Below, one piece after another: positions 1-6,150 of a DNA stretch of 7,063 bases (positions are counted from its first letter, which is position 1; each line of letters starts with the position of its first letter). Source of the DNA: Candidatus Thermokryptus sp. (GTDB taxonomy: Bacteria > Bacteroidota > Ignavibacteria > Kryptoniales > Kryptoniaceae); contig JAPYWO010000054.1 in the NCBI GenBank assembly GCA_028276305.1, positions 1 through 7,063 on the forward strand, given 5' to 3'. The position numbers and the translations under genes were made by a program. The notes under the pieces were generated by a model that did no database searches, was not told where the DNA came from, and was given only the letters and a program-made list of their open reading frames with translations.

Positions 1-126
1 TATCTTAATAGTACAATGGGTTTTGCTGGTTCGCAGGTTTTGGATGAATCTGCCGAGTCAATAGTTGCGAAAACCGAGAAGTTGATCAGCACGATCATCA
101 AATTGCTTCAACCAAAAGAGAATTGA
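1..126 (+). CDS. C-terminal end of a probable Cascade subunit (cas5 by position), 5'-truncated
   Basis: Frame 1 is open from the window edge to a TGA at 124-126 and gives the last 41 residues of a protein, ending in an amphipathic, probably helical tail (DESAESIVAKTEKLISTIIK followed by LLQPKEN). Only one base separates its stop from the cas3 start, so it is very likely co-transcribed and translationally coupled with cas3. In type I-B loci the gene just upstream of cas3 is usually cas5, with cas7 and cas8 before it. That is the only reason for the suggested identity: the visible tail contains no motif that diagnoses Cas5, Cas7 or Cas8. The call of a real gene end is fairly safe; the family is an inference from position. 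Confidence 0.6.
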   Translation, partial: YLNSTMGFAGSQVLDESAESIVAKTEKLISTIIKLLQPKEN

Positions 127-127
127 G

Positions 128-2335
128 ATGTGGAAGATACTGGCGAAGACATCACCTGAAAAAACGCTTTATGAACATATAGTTGATGTTCTTGCGGTTT
201 TATCTCAGATGATAGAAATTTTCCCAGGAGTTCCTCAAAGGACTGGCTTTGTTAATTTTTGGGAATATGTTTTCTATGCTTTGTATTTTCACGATTTTGG
301 GAAATCTGCGAGCGGTTTTCAGAAAAGTTTAAAAGCGGGTAAAAAGTGGGGCTACAGGCATGAAATTTTATCTGCTGGCTTTGTTTCACTTCTTGATTAT
401 GATGATGAAGTCAAAAGGATGATAGCCCTTGGAATAGCATCTCATCATTTGGAACTTGATGAATTGAAAAGGGGATATTCAACGATTGTTGATGGCACTC
501 CAGCGGTGGAAAATTACAGAGTTAAGCTGGCTGAATTGGAGGAAAACCTTGATGAGATAGTTAAGCTTATGCGATTGATACCGGATTTGAGCAAAAATTT
601 CATTGGGAAAGAGCTTAACAATTTCAAATTGCCTGCTTCAATTGCTGATCTTGTTGATGTTTTTAAATTTGCGGTCAAGTGGTATTTTGAACGATTTGAA
701 AGTGAACTTGATGAAAAGATGAAACTTGCTTTGACTTTGATGCGCGGTTTTGTTTTGAATTGTGATCATATCGCATCAGCCGGTGATATTAATATACCTT
801 TGTTGGAGAGGAAAATCTCAGAAATTGTAAAGTTTGAGTCATTGAGGGATGTTCAGAAAAAGGCAAGCTGTAGTGAGGGCAGTTTAATTTTAATAGCGCC
901 AACTGGTTATGGGAAAACGGAGGCATCACTTTTTTGGGTTGAGAGAAATCAAAACGAAAATTACACAAAAAGGGTGTTTTACATTTTGCCGTATACGGCG
1001 AGCATAAATTATATGTTCAAAAGGTTTGTGAATTATTTCGGTGAGGGATTGGTTGGGATGAGGCATCATAGGGCTGGATATTTTATCTATCAAAGTTTCA
1101 GAGATAGAGGTTATACCCCGGAGGAAGCAAAGAGGTTGTCAATTGCGTTTGTTGACTTGAACAAAAGGATTTATTCCCAGTTTAAGATAATGACGCATCT
1201 TCAACTTATAAAGGAAATGTTCGGCGTTTCAGGGTTTGAGATGCGACTTGCCGAAATGATTGATGGACTTGTTGTCGTTGATGAAGTTCATTCTTATGAT
1301 GCGCGAACGATAGCTCTTCTTTCTGAGACATTGAGGACTTTAAAAGATGATTTTGGTGTTGATGTGCTGATTATGTCCGCCACTTTTCCCAAATTTTTAA
1401 GGGAGATATTTGAGCCAATAGTAAATTCAATTGTAAAAGCAGACGAGGATATTTTAAAGACAATTTCAAGACACAGGATAAATTTGATAGATGACTTTAT
1501 TCTTAACGGAACTGACTTGATAAAACGGGAAATTTCAAGAGGTAAAAAGGTCTTGGTTGTGTGTAATACTGTTAAGAGAGCGCAGGAAATTTACAGACAG
1601 TTAAAAAATTACGCTGTCGGAGGAGCTAAACTCATACATTCAAGGTTTTCGTTAATTGATAGGGAGAAAATTGAAAAGGGCTTAAACGAGGTTCAGCTCC
1701 TTGTCGGAACTCAAGCAATTGAAGTTTCGCTTGACATTGATTTTGACGTTTTGTTCACCGATATAGCTCCGGTTGATAGACTTGTTCAGAGAATGGGTCG
1801 TGTAAATAGGCGAGGCGAACTTGATATAGCTGATGTCTTCGTGTTTTGTCAGCATCAAGATGAGGATAGAAAAATTTATGATGAGGAATTGATTGAAAGG
1901 ACGAAAGAGGAACTTAAAGGGGTGGAGAAGATAAGCGAGTTTGATGTGATTGAGCTTGTTGAAAGGGTTTATCGGGATTGGCTCGGTGAGAAACAAAGGA
2001 AGATTTTTGACGAAACAGTTGAGAGCTTTAAAAAGTTGAAAAAGGATATAGCTCCAATGCGTGTTAATCGGTTTTCTGATGAGGATTTTTATAAATTGAT
2101 TGGTTCAGTTGAAGTTGTGCCTTCAATTTACGAGGAAGAGTATGTCAAGTTGATTGAGGAGAAAAAGTTTTTTGAAGCGATAAGATATTTCATGCCTCTT
2201 GCGCTTGAGCAGTTTTTTAAACTTAAAAAGAACGGTCAAATTTATGAGCATTCAAAGACATTGTTTTGTAGGGCTGGATATAATGAGGAATTGGGGCTTT
2301 TGACGGATGAATTTGAAACAAACATACTTGAGTGA
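128..2335 (+). CDS. cas3: CRISPR-associated helicase-nuclease Cas3 (HD domain fused to SF2 helicase)
   Basis: This 735-residue protein is the target-degrading effector of type I CRISPR systems: once Cascade has opened the target DNA, Cas3 nicks and then unwinds and digests it with its HD nuclease and ATP-driven helicase. The N-terminal HD domain is visible as H17, the H55-D56 pair (in YFHDFGK), H78 and H106-H107. The helicase follows, with Walker A APTGYGKT (K263), the Walker B box DEVH (D385-H388), motif III SAT (417-419) and motif VI QRMGRVNRRG (554-563). All key residues are present, so both activities should be intact. Domain order and length are normal for a single-chain Cas3. The ATG is one base after the upstream stop, with only a weak purine-rich stretch (AAAGAGAA) before it, which suggests translational coupling. 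The 3' end lies two bases from the cas4 ATG. Confidence 0.96.
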   Translation: MWKILAKTSPEKTLYEHIVDVLAVLSQMIEIFPGVPQRTGFVNFWEYVFYALYFHDFGKSASGFQKSLKAGKKWGYRHEILSAGFVSLLDYDDEVKRMIALGIASHHLELDELKRGYSTIVDGTPAVENYRVKLAELEENLDEIVKLMRLIPDLSKNFIGKELNNFKLPASIADLVDVFKFAVKWYFERFESELDEKMKLALTLMRGFVLNCDHIASAGDINIPLLERKISEIVKFESLRDVQKKASCSEGSLILIAPTGYGKTEASLFWVERNQNENYTKRVFYILPYTASINYMFKRFVNYFGEGLVGMRHHRAGYFIYQSFRDRGYTPEEAKRLSIAFVDLNKRIYSQFKIMTHLQLIKEMFGVSGFEMRLAEMIDGLVVVDEVHSYDARTIALLSETLRTLKDDFGVDVLIMSATFPKFLREIFEPIVNSIVKADEDILKTISRHRINLIDDFILNGTDLIKREISRGKKVLVVCNTVKRAQEIYRQLKNYAVGGAKLIHSRFSLIDREKIEKGLNEVQLLVGTQAIEVSLDIDFDVLFTDIAPVDRLVQRMGRVNRRGELDIADVFVFCQHQDEDRKIYDEELIERTKEELKGVEKISEFDVIELVERVYRDWLGEKQRKIFDETVESFKKLKKDIAPMRVNRFSDEDFYKLIGSVEVVPSIYEEEYVKLIEEKKFFEAIRYFMPLALEQFFKLKKNGQIYEHSKTLFCRAGYNEELGLLTDEFETNILE

Positions 2336-2337
2336 AA

Positions 2338-2847
2338 ATGATATATGAAAACCCGAGAATAACGGGTGTGATGGTCAATTATTATTTTCACTGTAAGAGA
2401 CAGCTTTGGTTTTTTGCCAATCATATTGAAATGGAGCATAACTCTGATTTCGTTGAGATAGGTAAGGTTTTGAGCGAATTTTTTTATAGGGGTAAAGATA
2501 AGGACTTGAAAATTGATGATACTATCGCAATTGATTGGTTTGATTTTAGAGATGGAGTATTGCACGAGGTTAAGAAGTCGGACTCATTTGAGGAGGGACA
2601 CATCTGGCAGGTGAAGTATTATCTTTTTTATTTTATGAAAAAGGGTATTAAGGCAAGGGGAAAGATAAATTATCCCAAATTGAAGAAGACGGTTGATGTT
2701 GAACTTTCGGCTGAGGAATTTGAAGTTATGAGCGAGATTTTAAATGATATTCTTTTGATAGTTCGCCAGGATAAACCGCCTGCGAAGATAGAGAAAAATA
2801 AATGTAGGGGCTGTAGCTATTTCCAACTTTGTTGGAGTGAAAATTAA
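2338..2847 (+). CDS. cas4: CRISPR-associated exonuclease Cas4 (RecB-like, Fe-S cluster)
   Basis: Cas4 works with Cas1-Cas2 in spacer acquisition, trimming prespacers and helping to select the PAM. The 169-residue product has the family layout: an N-terminal Cys in YYFHCKRQLW (C19), a RecB nuclease core with an acidic residue (D66 or D69) before the E77-x-K79 pair (HEVKKS), a Q91-xxx-Y95 motif (QVKYY), and the C-terminal trio C156, C159 and C165 (CRGCSYFQLC). The four Cys should hold a 4Fe-4S cluster. Odd point: where Cas4 proteins usually read G-x-x-x-H-E this one reads GKVLSE, so the metal-binding His appears to be Ser (S46). I chose the ATG at 2338; a GTG at 2332 in the same frame would overlap the cas3 stop and add two residues. 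Neither start has a clear Shine-Dalgarno sequence, which fits coupling to cas3. Confidence 0.93.
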   Translation: MIYENPRITGVMVNYYFHCKRQLWFFANHIEMEHNSDFVEIGKVLSEFFYRGKDKDLKIDDTIAIDWFDFRDGVLHEVKKSDSFEEGHIWQVKYYLFYFMKKGIKARGKINYPKLKKTVDVELSAEEFEVMSEILNDILLIVRQDKPPAKIEKNKCRGCSYFQLCWSEN

Positions 2848-2862
2848 TCTTGAAAGAAGGTC

Positions 2863-3927
2863 ATGCCGAAGCCGTATTACATTTTTTCATCCGGGATTTT
2901 AAGGAGGAAAGATAACACTATTTATTTTGAGCCAGTTGGTGAAGAAGTTATTGATGATGAAATTTTGTGCTTCATTGGTTATCCAGATGTTGAAGATGAT
3001 GTCGCAGTAAAGCGTAAACCGATACCTGTTGAGGATATTGAATCAATTTATGTTTTCGGTGAGCTCACATTTAACACAAAGTTTTTTAATTTCCTAGCGC
3101 AGAATAATATAGTGCTTCACATTTTTAATCGTTTTGGATTTTATTCTGGTAGTTTTTATCCGCGTGAATTTTTGAATTCCGGGAGATTACTTGTAAAGCA
3201 GGTTGAACATTACATTGATCCTGACCTCAGGATTGAGATAGCCAGAAAGTTTGTTGACGGATCGTCTTTTAATATGTTGAAGAATTTGAGGACTTATGTT
3301 GATGAACACAGGGAGTTGGAAGTTTTTATTGAAATTATTGAGAGTGAAAGGATGAAGATTGATTGCGTTGATGAAATAAATGATTTAATGGTTCTTGAGG
3401 CGCGGATAAGAAGTGCGTATTATAAAGGTTGGGGTTATATAGTTGAAGGGGAATTTTTTGATTTTGAGAAAAGGACGAAAAGACCCCCGGAGAACGCTAT
3501 TAATTGTTTGATATCCTTTGGGAACTCAATGCTTTACACGGTAACACTTGGTGAGATATACAAGACGCAGTTGAATCCAACAATAAGTTATCTTCACGAG
3601 CCAATGGAGAGAAGGTTTTCGCTTGCGCTTGACATCGCTGAGGTTTTTAAACCAGTCATCGTAGATAGGGTAATTTTTAAGCTTGTGAACCGTGGGCAAG
3701 TGCGAGAGGAACACTTTGTTAAGGAGTTAAATTATTGTTATTTGAATGAGGAGGGAAGAAAGATTTTTGTGAAGGAGTTCAACGATTTCATTGAAAGCAC
3801 AGTTAAGCATAAAACACTTGGTAGGAATATATCATACAAGGGATTGATACGATTGGAATGTTACAAGTTAATAAAGCATTTGTTCGGTGATGATGAATAC
3901 AAGCCGTTTAAAGTTTGGTGGGTTTAA
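2863..3927 (+). CDS. cas1: CRISPR integrase Cas1
   Basis: Cas1 is the metal-dependent integrase that, as a complex with Cas2, inserts new spacers at the leader-repeat junction. The 354-residue protein has an N-terminal beta-rich domain (about 1-100) and the helical catalytic domain. The three metal-ligand positions are visible: E179 in VLEARIR, H245 in ISYLHEP, and D257 with E260 in LALDIAEVFKP. Motifs and length fit the type I-B branch. The ATG at 2863 is preceded by AGAAGG at 2855-2860, a good Shine-Dalgarno sequence though set unusually close (2 nt). Fifteen bases separate it from cas4 and 19 from cas2, so it sits inside the same operon. Nothing indicates loss of function. Confidence 0.96.
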   Translation: MPKPYYIFSSGILRRKDNTIYFEPVGEEVIDDEILCFIGYPDVEDDVAVKRKPIPVEDIESIYVFGELTFNTKFFNFLAQNNIVLHIFNRFGFYSGSFYPREFLNSGRLLVKQVEHYIDPDLRIEIARKFVDGSSFNMLKNLRTYVDEHRELEVFIEIIESERMKIDCVDEINDLMVLEARIRSAYYKGWGYIVEGEFFDFEKRTKRPPENAINCLISFGNSMLYTVTLGEIYKTQLNPTISYLHEPMERRFSLALDIAEVFKPVIVDRVIFKLVNRGQVREEHFVKELNYCYLNEEGRKIFVKEFNDFIESTVKHKTLGRNISYKGLIRLECYKLIKHLFGDDEYKPFKVWWV

Positions 3928-3946
3928 AAATTAATTTTAGTGGACT

Positions 3947-4207
3947 ATGTATTACATAGTTGTTTATGATGTTGAGGAGAAAAGAGTAGCGAAGGTTTGC
4001 AAATTCTTGAGGAGATATCTTCATTGGGTTCAAAATTCAGTTTTTGAGGGAGAATTGAGTGAGGGCAAGTTCATGGAGATGAAGTTTAAGCTTATGCAGA
4101 TAATTGATCCAAAAGTTGATTCGGTGGTCATATATACGCTTGATTTTAGATGGAGGGGCAGGGAGATAATAGGGGTAGATAAAAACAGGGTAGATACTTT
4201 TGTTTAA
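3947..4207 (+). CDS. cas2: CRISPR adaptation protein Cas2
   Basis: Cas2 forms the dimer that bridges two Cas1 dimers and sets spacer length during acquisition. The 86-residue product starts MYYIVVYDVEEKRVAKVCKFL, with the conserved Asp (D8) after the first beta strand of a ferredoxin-like fold, followed by the usual RRYLHWVQNSVFEG segment and a second beta region (VDSVVIYTLDFRWRGREIIG). Length is normal for the family. It is the last gene of the cas operon: a hairpin terminator begins 28 bases after its stop. No clear Shine-Dalgarno sequence precedes the ATG, as for cas4. Confidence 0.94.
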   Translation: MYYIVVYDVEEKRVAKVCKFLRRYLHWVQNSVFEGELSEGKFMEMKFKLMQIIDPKVDSVVIYTLDFRWRGREIIGVDKNRVDTFV

Positions 4208-4234
4208 AGTTTTAGAAATTTTTAACCGTTATTG

Positions 4235-4266
4235 CCCTCCCGATTTCCGGGAGGGTTTTTTATTTT
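4235..4266 (+). terminator. Rho-independent terminator of the cas operon
   Basis: A perfect 8-bp GC-rich stem (CCCTCCCG at 4235-4242 with CGGGAGGG at 4248-4255) closes a 5-base loop (ATTTC) and is followed by TTTTTTATTTT. It lies 28 bases after the cas2 stop and before the leader, so cas mRNA should end here and the array should depend on its own promoter. Confidence 0.92.
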
Positions 4267-4273
4267 GGGAGGT

Positions 4274-4393
4274 TTTTCCGAGAACCCAGTGAAAAAGTTA
4301 ACACTGCAAAATCGCAAAAACTTATTGTATTTCAATCAAAAAGCCCGACTCTGACACAAACTATGACAACTTGTCAGGGAGGTTCTCGGAAAA
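4274..4393. repeat. 13-bp perfect inverted repeat spanning 120 bp in the leader
   Basis: TTTTCCGAGAACC at 4274-4286 is exactly complementary in reverse to GGTTCTCGGAAAA at 4381-4393. Both arms also overlap a direct repeat GGGAGGTT (4267-4274 and 4377-4384). The 94 bases between the arms hold no ORF of note. It could be two binding sites for a symmetric protein, a remnant of a small mobile element, or a structural element of the leader. No target-site duplication is evident just outside the arms. Confidence 0.75.
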
Positions 4394-4415
4394 TTTAGGG
4401 GGTAAAGTTAACACT
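4294..4415. repeat. 12-bp direct repeat AAAGTTAACACT, two copies
   Basis: AAAGTTAACACT occurs at 4294-4305 and again at 4404-4415, 110 bp apart. The first copy lies just inside the left arm of the leader inverted repeat and the second just outside the right arm. The second copy ends 7 bases before the -35 box of the array promoter, a plausible place for an activator or repressor site. The core GTTAAC is itself palindromic. Confidence 0.7.
4364..4376. promoter_or_regulatory. Palindromic operator-like site in the leader
   Basis: TGACAA-C-TTGTCA is a perfect palindrome around a single central base. A further TGACA half-site lies 12 bp upstream (4352-4356) in the same orientation, and CTGACA (4351-4356) pairs as an inverted repeat with TGTCAG (4372-4377). 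The site lies about 46 bp upstream of the -35 box. The binding protein is unknown. Confidence 0.5.
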
Positions 4416-4422
4416 TTGGGAC

Positions 4423-4451
4423 TTGACTTTTGGGGAAAAAGTTATTATATT
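4423..4451 (+). promoter_or_regulatory. Sigma70-type promoter for the CRISPR array
   Basis: A -35 box TTGACT (4423-4428) and a -10 box TATATT (4446-4451) are separated by exactly 17 bp. Transcription would start near 4457-4460, about 35 bases before the first repeat, and run rightward through the array, which matches the orientation in which ATTGAAAC forms the crRNA 5' handle. Confidence 0.75.
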
Positions 4452-5092
4452 TTAGTGTGTGAATTTGGTTTTGTTAAAGTTTTACTTCTGTCTTGTGTGA
4501 ATTGAACCTGTGAGGGATTGAAACGTCTTATATTGTTGGTTCACATACGAAACTGCTTCGTGTGAATTGAACCTGTGAGGGATTGAAACAGTTTTTCAAC
4601 ATCAAATCCATATTTTTCAAGAGTTTGTGTGAATTGAACCTGTGAGGGATTGAAACCTAAAATCTATTTGATTTGTTTCTGATCTGTAAATAAGTGTGAA
4701 TTGAACCTGTGAGGGATTGAAACAATGGAAAACAAGATAATAGTAATTTTGGGACAGAAGGGTGTGAATTGAACCTGTGAGGGATTGAAACATCATTTTT
4801 CAACCTCACTTATTTGTTTGAAATTTACGTGTGAATTGAACCTGTGAGGGATTGAAACATAAAACCTTTCCAGCAACGCTATTTCTACATCTTGTGTGAA
4901 TTGAACCTGTGAGGGATTGAAACGAAAATTTACAGCATCATATTGCAAAGCCAAATTGTGTGTGAATTGAACCTGTGAGGGATTGAAACCTAATTATTGC
5001 AAACATAAATCAACCCTCTTTTTTTGTGTGAATTGAACCTGTGAGGGATTGAAACGATAAAGTATCTCTAAAATTGTAAAACTCCTCCCGTG

Positions 5093-5122
5093 GTGTGAAT
5101 TGAACCAGTGAGGGATTGAAAC
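5093..5122 (+). repeat. Variant repeat 10 (single T to A substitution)
   Basis: Repeat 10 reads AACCAGTGAG where the others read AACCTGTGAG: base 5107, repeat position 15, is A rather than T. It is flanked on both sides by consensus repeats, so the change was not passed to later additions. The handle and the repeat ends are unaffected. Confidence 0.95.
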
Positions 5123-5757
5123 CGCTGATAAACCCTGACATTAGATAAACAAGTAGAACGTGTGAATTGAACCTGTGAGGGATTGAAACTGGGGTTTAGG
5201 GTGTGGGTTGGGTTTGGGGGGGTGGGTGTGAATTGAACCTGTGAGGGATTGAAACGGCGAATAACCCAACTCGGTTAAAAACTCGTATTCGTGTGAATTG
5301 AACCTGTGAGGGATTGAAACTTTAATTTCGTATTTGACTTCTGTCGGTATTGGTGTCGTGTGAATTGAACCTGTGAGGGATTGAAACCAAAGTCCCAACC
5401 ATATAAGTTCAGCAACCTAATCAGTGTGAATTGAACCTGTGAGGGATTGAAACAAGACAATTCGGTCAAGCATTACAAACAACATCGCAATGTGTGAATT
5501 GAACCTGTGAGGGATTGAAACTAAAACATATTTAAATAGAGCAAGCTTGCAATATGGGGTGTGAATTGAACCTGTGAGGGATTGAAACGAAGGCCATAAT
5601 GTTTTTTGTTATCACAATATCAAGTGTGAATTGAACCTGTGAGGGATTGAAACAGTATGTCAAGAGGGAAAATAAGCTGATAATGCCCAGGTGTGAATTG
5701 AACCTGTGAGGGATTGAAACTTATATTTGTGTTGAAAAAAGTTAAAACGATTTAAAG

Positions 5758-5957
5758 GTGTGAATTGAACCTGTGAGGGATTGAAACCAAGATTGTACGG
5801 ATAAAGAAGATAACAACGAAGCCAAGTGTGAATTGAACCTGTGAGGGATTGAAACAGTTACTGTTGCTGTAATAATAATAAGAAGGTGAGTGTGAATTGA
5901 ACCTGTGAGGGATTGAAACCAAGATTGTACGGATAAAGAAGATAACAACGAAGCCAA
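5758..5957 (+). repeat. Duplicated repeat-spacer unit (spacers 20 and 22 identical)
   Basis: The 68-bp unit at 5758-5825 (repeat 20 plus spacer 20) is identical to that at 5890-5957 (repeat 22 plus spacer 22), offset by 132 bp. Both 38-bp spacers start CAAGATTGTACGG and end AACGAAGCCAA. Between them lies repeat 21 with spacer 21, the shortest spacer (34 bp). This is best explained by recombination between repeats or copying at the old end of the array. Confidence 0.97.
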
Positions 5958-5985
5958 GTGTGAATTGAACCTGTGAGGGATTGAA
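5958..5985 (+). repeat. Decayed terminal repeat 23
   Basis: The last repeat matches the consensus for 28 bases and then reads GG in place of the final AC (5986-5987). A degenerate last copy is the normal mark of the leader-distal end, confirming that the leader is on the left. Confidence 0.92.
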
Positions 5986-5987
5986 GG

Positions 5988-6150
5988 CAATAATTTGAAG
6001 GATTTCCTTTCCTTCCGGTATAAGCTCGCAATTGGGGGTTCATTTTAAAATAATGTTAACCCAGTGAGTTTTGAGACAGGGTGGTGTTTATGAATTTGCG
6101 GAAAGTTTTTTGTATATTTAATTGCAAAAACAACAAAGAGAAATTGACCT
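5988..6150. other. Intergenic stretch between the array and the alanine dehydrogenase-like gene
   Basis: No gene is supported here. There is no convincing terminator for the pre-crRNA: GAAGGA (5997-6002) can pair with TCCTTC (6010-6015) but no T-run follows. AACCCAGTGA at 6058-6067 repeats a leader sequence exactly (4283-4292). A possible promoter for the next gene lies at the right end. Confidence 0.6.
6113..6118 (+). promoter_or_regulatory. Possible -10 box for the downstream gene
   Basis: TATATT lies 32 bases upstream of the ATG at 6151, within TTTTTTGTATATTTA. No good -35 box is found at 16-18 bp spacing, so the promoter is tentative. The resulting leader would be short, with a weak AAAGAG at 6135-6140 as ribosome-binding site. 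Confidence 0.3.

Larger units (their letters stand above)
4267..4494 (+). promoter_or_regulatory. CRISPR leader
   Basis: This gene-free stretch between the cas terminator and the first repeat is the leader. It directly abuts the conserved end of the array, while the opposite end has the decayed repeat, so polarity is clear. It has A-tracts in its left half (around 4291-4345), an inverted repeat, a direct repeat, a palindrome and a promoter, listed separately. The last bases before repeat 1 are CTGTCTT. Expected roles are pre-crRNA transcription and docking of the Cas1-Cas2 integrase. Confidence 0.85.
4495..5987 (+). CRISPR. CRISPR array, 23 repeats of 30 bp and 22 spacers
   Basis: The 30-bp repeat begins GTGTGAATTG, continues AACCTGTGAG and ends GGATTGAAAC. 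Repeats start at 4495, 4560, 4627, 4694, 4762, 4829, 4894, 4960, 5026, 5093, 5160, 5226, 5291, 5358, 5424, 5492, 5559, 5624, 5691, 5758, 5826, 5890 and 5958. Spacer lengths in order are 35, 37, 37, 38, 37, 35, 36, 36, 37, 37, 36, 35, 37, 36, 38, 37, 35, 37, 37, 38, 34 and 38. The ATTGAAA(C) 3' end is typical of type I-B (and some type III) repeats cut by Cas6. All repeats are identical except number 10 (one substitution) and number 23 (decayed 3' end). Spacers 20 and 22 are identical. The near-perfect repeats, intact adaptation genes and leader promoter suggest a live array. I noticed no spacer matching the genes in this window, but did not search exhaustively. Confidence 0.99.

Noticed and set aside
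1682..2565. Minus-strand ORFs of about 105 codons opposite cas3 and cas4.
   Set aside because: They lie wholly within well-supported genes on the other strand and show no recognisable motif.
4330..4337. TTTCAATC in the leader, the reverse complement of part of the repeat end, as a possible anti-repeat.
   Set aside because: Eight bases is within chance expectation for a region this long, it lies upstream of the predicted transcription start, and type I systems need no tracrRNA.
4334..4346. An IHF-like site (AATCAA) in the leader.
   Set aside because: The second half of the consensus (TTR after four bases) is replaced by CCC, so it does not fit.
4590..4828. Spacers 2 and 5 share TTTTTCAAC near their starts.
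   Set aside because: A 9-base AT-rich match among 22 AT-rich spacers is not strong evidence of a common source.
5015..5025. T-run at the end of spacer 8 as an internal terminator.
   Set aside because: No stable hairpin precedes the seven Ts.
5141..6043. Several minus-strand ORFs of 61-85 codons across the array with a repeating peptide such as SLTGSIHT.
   Set aside because: They are translations of the CRISPR repeat in reverse; the periodic peptide follows the repeat spacing and there are no start signals or independent coding evidence.
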